Shown piece after piece: positions 1 to 7,502 of a DNA stretch of 20,850 bases. Every line of letters starts with the position of its first letter. Position 1 is the first letter of the stretch. The notes below the pieces were generated by a model. It saw only the letters and a program-made list of their open reading frames with translations, was not told where the DNA came from and searched no databases. Source of the stretch: RGDT01 sp964630925 (lineage in GTDB: Bacteria > Planctomycetota > Planctomycetia > Gemmatales > Gemmataceae); assembly GCA_964630925.1 (NCBI GenBank), contig CAZVZK010000167.1, positions 1 through 20,850 on the forward strand, in the 5' to 3' direction. A program made the position numbers and the translations under genes.

Positions 1-6
1 ATTCCC

Positions 7-315
7 TCATGCACTGCCTCGCAACCGTCCGCTAGGATGTCCGAAAATCGAAGCATACACGAGGGTCTCATAGCGCGTGAGGCCGGGGGCCGCTGTGCCT
101 GCGACGATCAGATGCTCGACGCTGAAGTGGGAGGCCCCCTCGGGTGACCACGCCTCGCGGCAGAGGCAGTAGACGCAGCGGTAATCGAATTCGTCACGCA
201 GGAACGGCTTGTACTTCTCGTCCTCCGCGTAGCCCATTGGGCCGTGCCGGCGGACGTGCGCCGTGGATGGGTAGGCGAGAGGGTCGGGGCGAGCCGAGTC
301 ACGGTGCGGACGCAT
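7..315 (-). CDS. HNH endonuclease-like protein, probably C-terminally truncated
   Basis: The protein has 102 residues. Its middle carries the start of an HNH nuclease fold: a CVYC zinc knuckle (about residues 47-50), then FSVEHL, whose His is the usual metal-binding HNH histidine, then YETLVYA, which matches the segment normally followed by a second CxxC. Here the sequence instead runs into SIFGHPSGRLRGSA and stops, so the second zinc knuckle and the asparagine/histidine end of the motif are missing. That points to a frameshift or decayed end rather than an active nuclease. The ATG at 315 is preceded by a GAGGGG ribosome site and overlaps the end of the upstream small gene by 17 bases. Family likeness suggests an alternative start at 237 (MGYAED), but that one has no ribosome site. 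Such small HNH genes are frequent in Gemmata-like genomes; substrate unknown. Confidence 0.6.
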   Translation of the reverse strand: MRPHRDSARPDPLAYPSTAHVRRHGPMGYAEDEKYKPFLRDEFDYRCVYCLCREAWSPEGASHFSVEHLIVAGTAAPGLTRYETLVYASIFGHPSGRLRGSA

Positions 316-597
316 CCCGGAGCCCCTCGGCGCGTCGGAGAACCTCTTCCGCCCTCTCGATCATCTTCCTGTCGTGGGGGCGGCACGTCGATCCGCGGCG
401 GCGTCGAGCAGATGCAGCTCGGCCGCCTCCGCGGCGTCGAGGCCCCCTTCGTGCAGGAGCTTGCGGATCAGCGCTACCCGTCGCCTGTTCGCCGAGGGCC
501 ATGCCTGGTCGGACGCGAGCCGTGCGGCCTCGTCCTCGGCTGGCGCGGGCGGCGGGGCGGGCTGGGTATCGGGCAGGGTCGGGATCGTGGGGTTCAT
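299..597 (-). pseudogene. Small hypothetical protein gene with a 1-base frameshift
   Basis: It starts at ATG 597 behind a strong AGGAGGGA ribosome site. The first frame encodes MNPTIPTLPD, a Pro/Ala-rich leader, then ANRRRVALIRKLLHEGG and a helix LDAAEAAELHLLDAAADRR, and stops at 361. The adjacent frame continues with HDRKMIERAEEVLRRAEGL and stops at 299. The two halves together look like one short helical protein of the kind common in Gemmataceae (an RRxxLI segment, an AEaAEL helix, then an ERAEEVLRRAE helix). One extra base in the G5 run at 376-380 would join them. Function unknown. It lies directly upstream of, and overlaps, the HNH-like gene, so the two are probably co-transcribed. Whether the shift is real or a homopolymer error cannot be told from the sequence alone. 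Confidence 0.6.
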
Positions 598-614
598 GTC
601 TCCCTCCTACCCCC

Positions 615-642
615 ATTCTGCCACCCAACGCCGTCCCGTCAA
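615..642 (-). promoter_or_regulatory. Candidate sigma70-like promoter for the 597 gene
   Basis: On the minus strand TTGACG (637-642) is followed after 16 bases by CAGAAT (615-620), 18 bases before the start codon and just ahead of its ribosome site. The -35 box matches consensus at 5 of 6 positions and the -10 box at 4 of 6. The short gap leaves a leader of only about 10 bases. Position and match are the only evidence. Confidence 0.45.
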
Positions 643-747
643 GCCACGATGACCCTACTCCGGGAGTCGATCGCATTCGTCTTCAGGACCAGGAAGGGAG
701 ACTCGCGCACTCGGCGCCGGCCAGTGACACGATGCGTCAGATGACGC

Positions 748-810
748 CGAGTCACATGGCCAAACGGCGGAGAAGTGGCCATGTGACTCGCGGAAGTGGG
801 CAGGTGACTC
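748..810. repeat. Perfect 15-bp inverted repeat with an adjoining tandem half-copy
   Basis: The arm CGAGTCACATGGCCA (748-762) and its exact complement TGGCCATGTGACTCG (776-790) flank a 13-base loop. A degenerate third half-site with GAAGTGG and GTGACTC follows at 793-810, offset by 21 bases, about two helical turns. It lies in the 308-base non-coding stretch at 598-905 between two minus-strand genes. It could be a stem-loop or terminator for the transglutaminase-like gene upstream, or a multi-site protein-binding array; the 21-base spacing of GTGACTC favours the second. There is no T-tract on the minus strand that would make it a classic terminator. Confidence 0.75.
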
Positions 811-811
811 C

Positions 812-866
812 GAGGCGGGATTTGCATCTCGGGGGGGGCTGGGCGGTGGGATGCAAGGCAATGGTC
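812..866 (+). repeat. Partial copy of the ATTTGCAT intergenic repeat family
   Basis: The stretch contains GGCGGGATTTGCAT, a G-rich run, then GATGCAAGGCAATGG and TCCGATCC. These words occur in the same order as in the right arm of the large inverted repeat at 3541-3608 (GGGGATTTGCATTGC, a G run, GCAATGCAATGCAATCCG). It looks like a diverged or truncated member of the same dispersed family. It ends about 40 bases downstream of the stop of the transglutaminase-like gene. No coding function is apparent. Confidence 0.5.
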
Positions 867-905
867 CGATCCACCTCTTGCGGAGCGAGGCCACCGTTTC
901 GCCCC

Positions 906-2336
906 TCACCTCGCGTCGATCAGCTCCAGCCGCACCTTGCCCATCACCGCCTGCACCGGCAGCAGCGGCGTCAGCGATGTCACGCCCGCCCACGAATGAT
1001 CCGTCACCTTGACGTGGGCCGCGCTCACCCCGCCCCGGCCCAGCGTCGAGTCGATGCCGCGCCACGCCCCATCGACGCACACCTCGGCCCACATGTGGAA
1101 GCCCATCGCCGGCGTCCCCCGGTTGACGTACACCAGGCCGATGGCCGTCCGCGCCGGCACCCCCGCCGCCCGGCACAGCGCCGCACACAGGAACGCGTGG
1201 TGCCGGCAGTCGCCGCGCAGCGTCCGCGCGGCCACGCCCGCCGGCGCCATCTCCGCCGACGCATCATTCGTCATCGCCGCCTTCACCCACCGCTCGATCT
1301 TCAACGCCTTGCCCCAGGCGCCCGCCTCGCCCGCCGTGATCCGCTTCGCCAGGGTCACGATCCGCTCGTTGTCCGAGTCGATGTAGTGGTTCGACGCCAG
1401 ATGCTCCGCCGCGTGCGTCTCCCCGCCCCTCTCACGCACCGGGCGCACCGTCAGGATGTCCCCCTTCACCGTCTGGTGGCCGCCGCCGGGGAACAGGCCC
1501 GCGGCCTTCTCGCCGCCGCGCGCCACGATGCGGTACCGCGCCTCGCGCGTGTCGTAGGCCCGCAGGATCGCCCGGTCGAGCGGCACCAGCGACGCCTTGC
1601 CGATGTCGGCGCCGCCCGCCACCGGGGCCGACGCCGTGGCCCGGTCCGTGCGCTCCATCACCAGCTCGCCCAGCCCCTCCAGCGTCGTCCGCCGCCGCAC
1701 GACGGCGAAGTCATCGTCCAGCCACCACGTCGCCCGCGCCGGCGTCACGCGCGTCGCCCCCGAAACAAGCTCGTCCGGCACCAGCTCGACGCGCAGCAGC
1801 CGCCGCGTTTTCCCCGCGACCTCGACGGCCTCGCGCCCCTTGACCTCGGCGCGGACGGTGAGGACGGCGTTGTACGTCGGCTCGTAGCGGCCGAACGTGA
1901 CCTTGTCCCCCGGCTTCGGCTTGAGGGCGGCGAATTGCTCCATCTGCCGCATCGGCCCGAGGACGCCCCCAGGCCAGGGGGTGGTGCGTTCGTGGTCGCT
2001 GCCGAGGGTGCGGACGCGCAGCCTCTCGCCAGCGACGACGCCCGCCAACGCGGTCTGCTTACCGCCCACCTGGCCCTGCTGCATGAACGTGGTGAGGATG
2101 GCGCCCTCGGGGGTCTCCGTCGTCGCCTCCTCGCGGCGCACCTTCACCGTGGCGCCGAACCGCCGCAGCGTCAGCTCCAGCGTGGCCGTCGCCCGCACCT
2201 GCCTGCCGCCCCCGACGGGGACTGCCTTCGTCTCCAGCGAGCCGGCGCGCTGGCCCTCGAAATACACCGCCTCGTGAACCTCCGCGGCCTGGGCGATCTG
2301 GGCGAGCAGGAGGGGCAGCAGCGTCCAGCGCGTCAT
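906..2336 (-). CDS. Secreted transglutaminase-like domain protein
   Basis: The protein has 476 residues. An N-terminal signal peptide (MTRWTLLPLLLAQIAQAA) predicts export. Residues of about 20-310 form an extended beta-rich region with no family I recognise. The C-terminal part is a transglutaminase-like (papain-fold) domain. The catalytic Cys lies in GDCRHHAFLCAALCRAAG (Cys377), the His in MGFHMWAE (His414), and the Asp in WRGIDSTLG (Asp429), in the order and spacing of the family. Bacterial members act as cysteine proteases, peptide ligases or amidases; the substrate cannot be deduced. The ATG at 2336 is preceded by GAGGG. It is transcribed alone, divergent from the gene at 2555, with 308 non-coding bases downstream. 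The domain call is confident because the full triad is visible; the activity is inferred. Confidence 0.85.
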   Translation of the reverse strand: MTRWTLLPLLLAQIAQAAEVHEAVYFEGQRAGSLETKAVPVGGGRQVRATATLELTLRRFGATVKVRREEATTETPEGAILTTFMQQGQVGGKQTALAGVVAGERLRVRTLGSDHERTTPWPGGVLGPMRQMEQFAALKPKPGDKVTFGRYEPTYNAVLTVRAEVKGREAVEVAGKTRRLLRVELVPDELVSGATRVTPARATWWLDDDFAVVRRRTTLEGLGELVMERTDRATASAPVAGGADIGKASLVPLDRAILRAYDTREARYRIVARGGEKAAGLFPGGGHQTVKGDILTVRPVRERGGETHAAEHLASNHYIDSDNERIVTLAKRITAGEAGAWGKALKIERWVKAAMTNDASAEMAPAGVAARTLRGDCRHHAFLCAALCRAAGVPARTAIGLVYVNRGTPAMGFHMWAEVCVDGAWRGIDSTLGRGGVSAAHVKVTDHSWAGVTSLTPLLPVQAVMGKVRLELIDAR

Positions 2337-2513
2337 CGTGCGAGGCCCTCATGGTCCGTCTCACCCCTATCGGGAAAAACCTACCCGCCGGGTCGGTGAA
2401 GATCCGGGCCGCCGGGCGACACGCGCGGCCGGCGGCGGCACCGCCGTCACGACCGGCGCGGCCTGATGCCCCAGAATGCCGGTGGGCCACTGGCCCCGGC
2501 GTGGAACGCGGCA

Positions 2514-2519
2514 TATAGT
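2514..2519 (+). promoter_or_regulatory. Possible -10 box (TATAGT) for the 2555 gene
   Basis: TATAGT lies about 36 bases before the likely start codon, in otherwise very GC-rich DNA between two divergent genes. No convincing -35 box sits 16-18 bases upstream. The box stands out mainly because AT-rich hexamers are rare here. Confidence 0.3.
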
Positions 2520-2554
2520 TCGGTGCCCACACGCCCGTGTCCGAGGTGTCACCC

Positions 2555-3172
2555 GTGAAGCGAGGCGACCTGGCCGGCCACCTGAGCGTGGCGCGCTACG
2601 GCGATTTCGTCCTGACCGAGGCCATACGGCCCGCGCGGCACCTGCCCGTGGTGCCGCGCGAGGGGTTCCGCCTCGACACCCACCGCGACGACGACCTCGG
2701 CATCGAGGTGCCGTTCATGGCCGCCAGCGTCTCCCGCGAGAAGCTCTTCGACGTGTTTCTTGCCCTGATGCGCCCGCTGCCGTCCGTGGTCGACGCCGTC
2801 ATGGAGACGAGCCACGCCGGGCCGGGGCACATCGACCTCGTCCGCGAGGAGATCGAGAAGCCGATCCTGCTGAGCTACCTGTGCGACGACGAGGAGCTGC
2901 TGACCGACGACGGCTGCACCGGCGTGGCGGTGATCGCCCCGGACGGCCCCATCGAGGTCCAGTTCGACGAGCACAAGCTCCTCGTGGTGTACGCCCCAGA
3001 CCTGGAGCCCTTCGAGGCGATCCTGCGTCAGGCCGGCGTCCCGCGCGTGGACGACCTGAGGCTGATCACCGAGGGCGAGCACATGCACAGCACCCTGCCG
3101 GAGTACGCGGACCGCTTCGCAAGGCTGTGCGGCCTCCTGGGCATCGACGAGCGTGCGATGTCGCGCCGGTGA
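2555..3172 (+). CDS. Hypothetical protein, 205 residues
   Basis: I do not recognise this family. The protein is acidic, without signal peptide or membrane helix, and so probably cytoplasmic. It reads as a mixed alpha/beta domain. Notable segments are RYGDFVLTEAIRPARHLP near the start, EKLFDVFLALMRPLPSVVDAVMETSH in the middle, VIAPDGPIEVQFDEHKLLVVYAPDLEPFEAIL, and a last helix RFARLCGLLGID. The pattern of beta strands around residues 125-155 resembles adaptor-like domains, but this is only an impression. In-frame GTG codons at 2537, 2546 and 2555 are possible starts. I prefer 2555 (MKRGDLAGHL) because GAGGTG sits 6-11 bases before it. The gene stands alone and runs toward the large inverted repeat downstream. 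Confidence 0.75.
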   Translation: MKRGDLAGHLSVARYGDFVLTEAIRPARHLPVVPREGFRLDTHRDDDLGIEVPFMAASVSREKLFDVFLALMRPLPSVVDAVMETSHAGPGHIDLVREEIEKPILLSYLCDDEELLTDDGCTGVAVIAPDGPIEVQFDEHKLLVVYAPDLEPFEAILRQAGVPRVDDLRLITEGEHMHSTLPEYADRFARLCGLLGIDERAMSRR

Positions 3173-3267
3173 GCGGCCTCCCCCGTGGTGGCAAGCCTCC
3201 CACAGGAGATCGAATCCAGGGCGCCGCGGGAGGCGTTGTCCCCGGCTTGTTGGGCCGTTACCGTTCG

Positions 3268-3655
3268 GCCAGGGTGGGGATAGGACGGATTTCGGCACGG
3301 TGTGAGGCCGGGGGGCGGATTGCATTGCACACCCCCCACACAAACCTGCAACGCAAATTCTCGGCGGAATTCGCATTCCGGCGCCGGTGGTCAGGCCACC
3401 GACACCCGCGCCGCCCTGTCTGATCCTGTCTATCTCCAGAATCCGCGTGGTAGCCGTTCACCCGACCTGTGGGGTTAGACAAGATGAGACGTGGAGGGCG
3501 GCCACGGCACGGGCGTGGGTGGCCTGACCACTCGCCGTGAAATGCAAATTCCGCCGGGGATTTGCATTGCAGGGGTTGCCTGGGGGGGTGCAATGCAATG
3601 CAATCCGCCCCACCCCGGCCATCCCACCTGTCTACTCCCGTCTCATTCCCACCAC
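3268..3655. repeat. Large imperfect inverted repeat (about 390 bp) in non-coding DNA
   Basis: The left arm (about 3268-3440) reads, in order, GGCGGATTGCATTGCA, CCTGCAACGCAAATT, CGGCGGAATTCGCATT, GTGGTCAGGCCACC and CCTGTCTA. The reverse complement of the right arm (about 3470-3655) has the same words in the same order, with scattered substitutions and small indels: GGCGGATTGCATTGCA, CCTGCAATGCAAAT, CGGCGGAATTTGCATT, GTGGTCAGGCCACC and TTGTCTA. By eye, identity is about 75-80% in the core. The centre (about 3441-3469) is unpaired. The element fills most of the gap at 3173-3862 between two convergent genes and has no credible ORF. It may be a non-autonomous mobile element, a structured RNA or a chromosome-organising site. 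The arm GTGGTCAGGCCACC is itself a near-palindrome. Confidence 0.8.
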
Positions 3656-3817
3656 CGCCTGGTCGGTTACTCCGCGTGAACGGTTACGTCGGGCCAAGCT
3701 GGGAGCCTCGCCCCACGACAACACCGCGCCCGGGCCTGGTTCAGGATCAGAGCGGAGGAGGTAACACCCACAGAGGGGGTGACCGATCTGCACAGCAACT
3801 TGCACAGAAACGGCACC

Positions 3818-3845
3818 GGCCTGTTACCCGCCCTTGAAACAGGCC
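3818..3845 (-). terminator. Candidate terminator hairpin after the BNR/PDZ gene
   Basis: GGCCTGTT (3818-3825) and AACAGGCC (3838-3845) form a perfect 8-bp stem around a 12-base loop, 17 bases downstream of the stop of the 3863-7282 gene. On the minus strand it is followed by a weak T-containing stretch (GGTGCCGTTTC). Placement fits a terminator; the lack of a real U-tract lowers confidence. Confidence 0.45.
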
Positions 3846-3862
3846 CGCGCCCGGCACCGCGG

Positions 3863-6800
3863 TCAGCCCTCGTCCTCCTTCTCCGCCTCCTGCTCCACCA
3901 GCGCCGACGACGCCCCGCGCGTCGGGTCGTTCTCCACCTTCAGCGCCTGCACCGTCTCCACCCCGTCCGCGTTCAGCACCACGCGGTAGCTCCCCGCCGG
4001 CACCGGCGCCACCGCGCCCAGCAGACGCCTCGGGTCGAACGGCCCCAGGCCCGCCGCCGTGTTCCCCTGTAGGTTCCACACGGCCCGGTGCATCCCCGGC
4101 GTGTTGCTCACCGCCAGCGTCGCCAGCGTCTTGCCCGCCACGTCCTGCACCGTCAGCGACACCTTCCCCGCCTTCTTCGTCAGCGCGTAGTACACGTGCG
4201 CCCCAGGCGCCGGGTTCTCCCCGAAGAACTCGCGGTTCCCGGTGCCGTAGATCGTCCGCCGCGGCGGCTCCTGCCGCCACCGCACCGCCGTCGCCGGCGC
4301 GAACAGCGCCGCCGGCTGCTTCGCCACGTCCGCCTTCATCGACCGGATCGGCGTCACGTCCAGGATCCAGATGCTCCGCCCGTGCGTCGCCGCCACGATC
4401 TCCCCCGCCGTCGGGTGCTGCGCCAGCTCATGCACCGCCACCGTCGGCAGGTTGTTGTTGATCCTCGTCCAGCTCGCCCCCCGGTCGATGCTCGCCCACG
4501 CCGCGAACTCCGTCCCCAGGTACAGCACGTCGGCGTTGGCGATGTCCTCGCGCAGGCACCGCGACGACCCCGCCGGCAGGTTGCCCCGCAACGGCTTCCA
4601 CGTCTGCCCGAAATCCTCCGTCACGAACAGATATGGCGCGTCGTCGTCGCTCCGGTGGGCGTCGAAGCACACGTAGCACCGCCCGTCGGCGAAGCGCGAC
4701 GGCTCGATGGTCGCCACATAGTACGGCTTCGGCAGGCCCACCCTGGCCGCCACGTTGTCCCACTTCACCCCGCCGTCGCGCGTCACCCACAGCTGCCCGT
4801 CGTCCGTGCCCGCCCACAGGATGTCGGCCTTCCGCGGCGACTCCGCCAGCGCCGTCGCGCTGGCCTGGCTGGACTTGCACAGCTCGGGTGAGATGGCCCG
4901 CGCGTTCGTCCCGCGCGTCAGCGAGCGGAAGACCTTGTTCCCCGCGCTGTAGAACGTCCGCGCGTCGTGGGACGACACGATGAACGGCGTGTTCCAGTTG
5001 AACCGCAGAACGCCGTCGCCCTCCCGCGGCTGGGGCCTCACGCCGCGCGACTCGCCCGTCCGCAGGTTGCGCAGGGCGATGTTGCCGTCCTGCGACTCGG
5101 AATAGACGATGTCATCATCATCCGGCGCCACGCGGCAGACGAAGCCGTCGCCGGGGTTGATGAACTTCCAGTCGCTGTTCACCGGCCCGCGCCCGTCCAT
5201 CCCACGGCTCGGCCCGCCCCAGCTCCCGTTGTCCTGCATCCCGCCGTAGATGTTGTAAGGCTTCTTGTTGTCCACGCAGACGTGGTAGAACTGCCCGATG
5301 GCCTTGGTGTTCAGGTAGTCCCAGGTCCGGCAGCGGTCCCACGTCACGTAGGTGCCGCCGTCCGTGCCGATGATCATGTGCCGGCCGTCCTTCGGGTCGA
5401 TCCACAGGGCGTGCCCGTCGTCGTGGACCACGCGCTGCCCGTTCTGCACGAACGACTTGCCGCCGTCCTCGCTGACGTGCAGGCGGATGCCGAGGACGTA
5501 CACGCGCTTGTCGTCGGACGGGTCCACGCGGATCTGCGAGAAGTAGAACGGCCTCGGGTTCAGACTGTTGACGCGGACCCAGCTCTCGCCACCGTCGGCG
5601 CTGCGGTAGATGCCGCCGTACTCGTGCCCCGCCGGCCCCTGCCGTGCCTGCAGGTTCTCGCGCTGCCCGGCCAGGCGGTCGGCGAAGGGGCGCGTCGTCA
5701 CCCGCCGCACCAGCGAGTACACGCCCTCCATCTTGTCCTTGCCGCGCAGCCACGCCAGCTTGATCTTCGCGTCCGCGCCCTTCGACCGCACCAGGTCGGT
5801 GAATTCCTTCACCGTCTTCACCGCCTTGCCGTCGGCGGCGGTGATCACGTCGTTCATCTTCAGCCCGGCACGCGCCGCCGGGCCGTTGGGGAACAGCCCG
5901 AGGACGCGCACGCCCTCCTTCGTGTCGTCGCCCTTGAAGTCGAGCCGCCGCGGGCCGGTGCCATCATCGGCCGGCCTCGATCCGAGGACCACCTCCAGCT
6001 TCTCCGCCTTGCCCGCGCGCAGCACCTCGGCCGCCACCTTGTCGCCCGGCTTCGTCCCCGCCAGCGCCTCCGTCAACGCGTCGCCGTCCTTCACCGCCTT
6101 CCCGCCCACCGACGTGATCACGTCCCCCACCTTCATCCCGGCCTTGCCCGCCGGCGAGTCGTCCGCCACCGCCGACACACGCACCCCCTTCGGGTCGGCG
6201 GCCAGCCCGACACCCAGGTACCCCGTGTTCGGCGCCATGCCGATCTTGTCGCAATCGACCACGGCGTAGACGATGTTCGGATCCTTCTTGTAGTAATCCA
6301 GGCCGATGCGCCCGAGCATCCCCGACGGCAGACCCTTGGTGATCTTCTTCCACGTCTTGCCGCCGTCCGTCGTCTTGTACAAGGCGCTGCCCTTGCCCCA
6401 CTTGCGCACCGGGTCGTAGGCGTCGTAGCCGTCGGCCAGCGGCACGTCGAGCTTGGCGTCGGGGTTGAAGGCGTTGGCCAGGGCGCCGGAGTGGCTGTCG
6501 AAGGCGTCACGCCGCCGCTCCCACGTCGCCACCAGCATCTCGTCGGGCTTCGTGGGGTGCATCCTCACCTCGATGACGCCGGTGTCGTCGTCGACGTGCA
6601 GGATCTTCTTCCACGACTTGCCGCCGTCCGTGGTCTTGTACAGCCCGCGCTCCTCGTTCGGCCCGTACAGCCGGCCCAGCGCGCCGACGTAGACGACATC
6701 GGGGTTCGTCGGGTGGATGACGATGCGGCCGATCTGGAAGCTCTTCTTCAGCCCCATGTTCGTCCACTTCTGCCCGCCGTCGGTGCTCTTGTAGACGCCG

Positions 6801-7282
6801 TCGCCGTAGCTGACGCTGTTGCGCGGGTTGTTCTCCCCCGTCCCCACCCACACGATGTCCTTGTTCGACGGGGCCACCGCCACGTCGCCCACGCCGCACG
6901 TGGCCTCCCTGTCGAGCTGGTGCTCGAACGTGGTGCCGTTGTTGGTCGTCTTGAGCAGCCCGGCGGACGACGTGGCCAGCCAGAACGTGCCGGGGTCGCT
7001 CTCGACGACGGCGATGGCGGTGATGCGCCCGCCCATCGACGCCGGCCCGACGCACCGCCAGGTGAGCGACTTCGTCCACTCCTGCGGGAGGGCTTGCGTC
7101 GAGGCCGGTGCCGCCGCCGGCCCCTTCTTGAGCGCCTCGAGCTTCTTGTTCAGGTCGGCGAGCTGCTTCTCCAGCTCGGCGATCTCCTTGGATCGGTCCG
7201 GCGCCTGCGCCGGCAGGCCGCCCAGGGCGACGACGGCCAGCGCCAGCGTGGCGCACAGCAGGCGGGTCAGCGGACGCATCAC
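3863..7282 (-). CDS. Secreted BNR/VPS10-like beta-propeller protein with two inserted PDZ domains
   Basis: The protein has 1139 residues. A signal peptide (about 1-26) is followed by a short coiled coil (KEIAELEKQLADLNKKLEALKKG, split here as residues 32-54). Sortilin/BNR-type propeller blades follow, each marked by an Asp box: STDGGQKW (about 167), TTDGGKSW (218), TTDGGKTW (305), SADGGESW (561), SEDGGKSF (604), and later TRDGGVKW and TEDFGQTW. Between blades, at about 355-525, lie two PDZ domains (GVRVSAVADDSPAGKAGMKV; GVRVLGLFPNGPAARAGLKM). The C-terminus (VQDVAGKTLATLAVSN, then HRAVWNLQ and GSYRVVL) looks like a FlgD-type Ig domain. It probably acts outside the cytoplasmic membrane, binding peptides or glycans. 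Related plain propeller proteins are often annotated as glycosyl hydrolases, but I see no catalytic residues that support hydrolysis. Either Met of the starting MM pair (7282 or 7279) could be used. Confidence 0.88.
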   Translation of the reverse strand: MMRPLTRLLCATLALAVVALGGLPAQAPDRSKEIAELEKQLADLNKKLEALKKGPAAAPASTQALPQEWTKSLTWRCVGPASMGGRITAIAVVESDPGTFWLATSSAGLLKTTNNGTTFEHQLDREATCGVGDVAVAPSNKDIVWVGTGENNPRNSVSYGDGVYKSTDGGQKWTNMGLKKSFQIGRIVIHPTNPDVVYVGALGRLYGPNEERGLYKTTDGGKSWKKILHVDDDTGVIEVRMHPTKPDEMLVATWERRRDAFDSHSGALANAFNPDAKLDVPLADGYDAYDPVRKWGKGSALYKTTDGGKTWKKITKGLPSGMLGRIGLDYYKKDPNIVYAVVDCDKIGMAPNTGYLGVGLAADPKGVRVSAVADDSPAGKAGMKVGDVITSVGGKAVKDGDALTEALAGTKPGDKVAAEVLRAGKAEKLEVVLGSRPADDGTGPRRLDFKGDDTKEGVRVLGLFPNGPAARAGLKMNDVITAADGKAVKTVKEFTDLVRSKGADAKIKLAWLRGKDKMEGVYSLVRRVTTRPFADRLAGQRENLQARQGPAGHEYGGIYRSADGGESWVRVNSLNPRPFYFSQIRVDPSDDKRVYVLGIRLHVSEDGGKSFVQNGQRVVHDDGHALWIDPKDGRHMIIGTDGGTYVTWDRCRTWDYLNTKAIGQFYHVCVDNKKPYNIYGGMQDNGSWGGPSRGMDGRGPVNSDWKFINPGDGFVCRVAPDDDDIVYSESQDGNIALRNLRTGESRGVRPQPREGDGVLRFNWNTPFIVSSHDARTFYSAGNKVFRSLTRGTNARAISPELCKSSQASATALAESPRKADILWAGTDDGQLWVTRDGGVKWDNVAARVGLPKPYYVATIEPSRFADGRCYVCFDAHRSDDDAPYLFVTEDFGQTWKPLRGNLPAGSSRCLREDIANADVLYLGTEFAAWASIDRGASWTRINNNLPTVAVHELAQHPTAGEIVAATHGRSIWILDVTPIRSMKADVAKQPAALFAPATAVRWRQEPPRRTIYGTGNREFFGENPAPGAHVYYALTKKAGKVSLTVQDVAGKTLATLAVSNTPGMHRAVWNLQGNTAAGLGPFDPRRLLGAVAPVPAGSYRVVLNADGVETVQALKVENDPTRGASSALVEQEAEKEDEG

Positions 7283-7430
7283 GGCTCGGCCTCCGGCGGG
7301 GGGATCGGGGTGAGACAGGGTTCGATCCTACGCGCGCCGCCCGCCAAGTCCAGCCGGGGCCGGCGTATTCCCCCCAGATCGCCCCCCTTGCCGCCGGCAC
7401 AACCGGAAGTGCGGACACCCGCCGCGGCCG

Positions 7431-7458
7431 TTGACACGCCGCGCGCGTCGGTTAGACT
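7431..7458 (+). promoter_or_regulatory. Strong sigma70-like promoter upstream of the 7503 gene
   Basis: TTGACA (7431-7436) is a perfect -35 box. Sixteen bases later TAGACT (7453-7458) matches the -10 consensus at 4 of 6 positions. The start codon lies 45 bases further on. Both the perfect -35 and the spacing make this one of the most convincing promoters in the window, and it points to strong expression of the small protein that follows. Confidence 0.7.
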
Positions 7459-7502
7459 ACGAGGAAAGGTGCCCATTCACCCTGAACAGCGAGGCGACAG
7501 AC

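Larger units (their letters stand above)
598..905. other. Non-coding interval of 308 bases
   Basis: It lies between two minus-strand genes. It holds the candidate promoter at 615-642, the inverted repeat and half-site at 748-810, and the partial ATTTGCAT repeat at 812-866. Frames that are open across it have biased composition and no ribosome site, so I see no gene. Confidence 0.65.
3173..3862. other. Non-coding interval of 690 bases between convergent genes
   Basis: The large inverted repeat (about 3268-3655) takes up over half of it. The remainder, about 3656-3817, is unremarkable apart from a weak hairpin around GGTAACACCC and GGGGGTGACC (about 3760-3783) and a short direct repeat of GCACAG. 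The terminator-like hairpin at 3818-3845 closes it. Short frames here carry the repeat and look non-coding. Confidence 0.65.

Noticed and set aside
144..2399. A 751-codon open frame on the plus strand
   Set aside because: It is antisense to the transglutaminase-like gene and runs into the non-coding interval. Its product is an Arg/His/Pro-rich string with no domain, as expected from high GC content.
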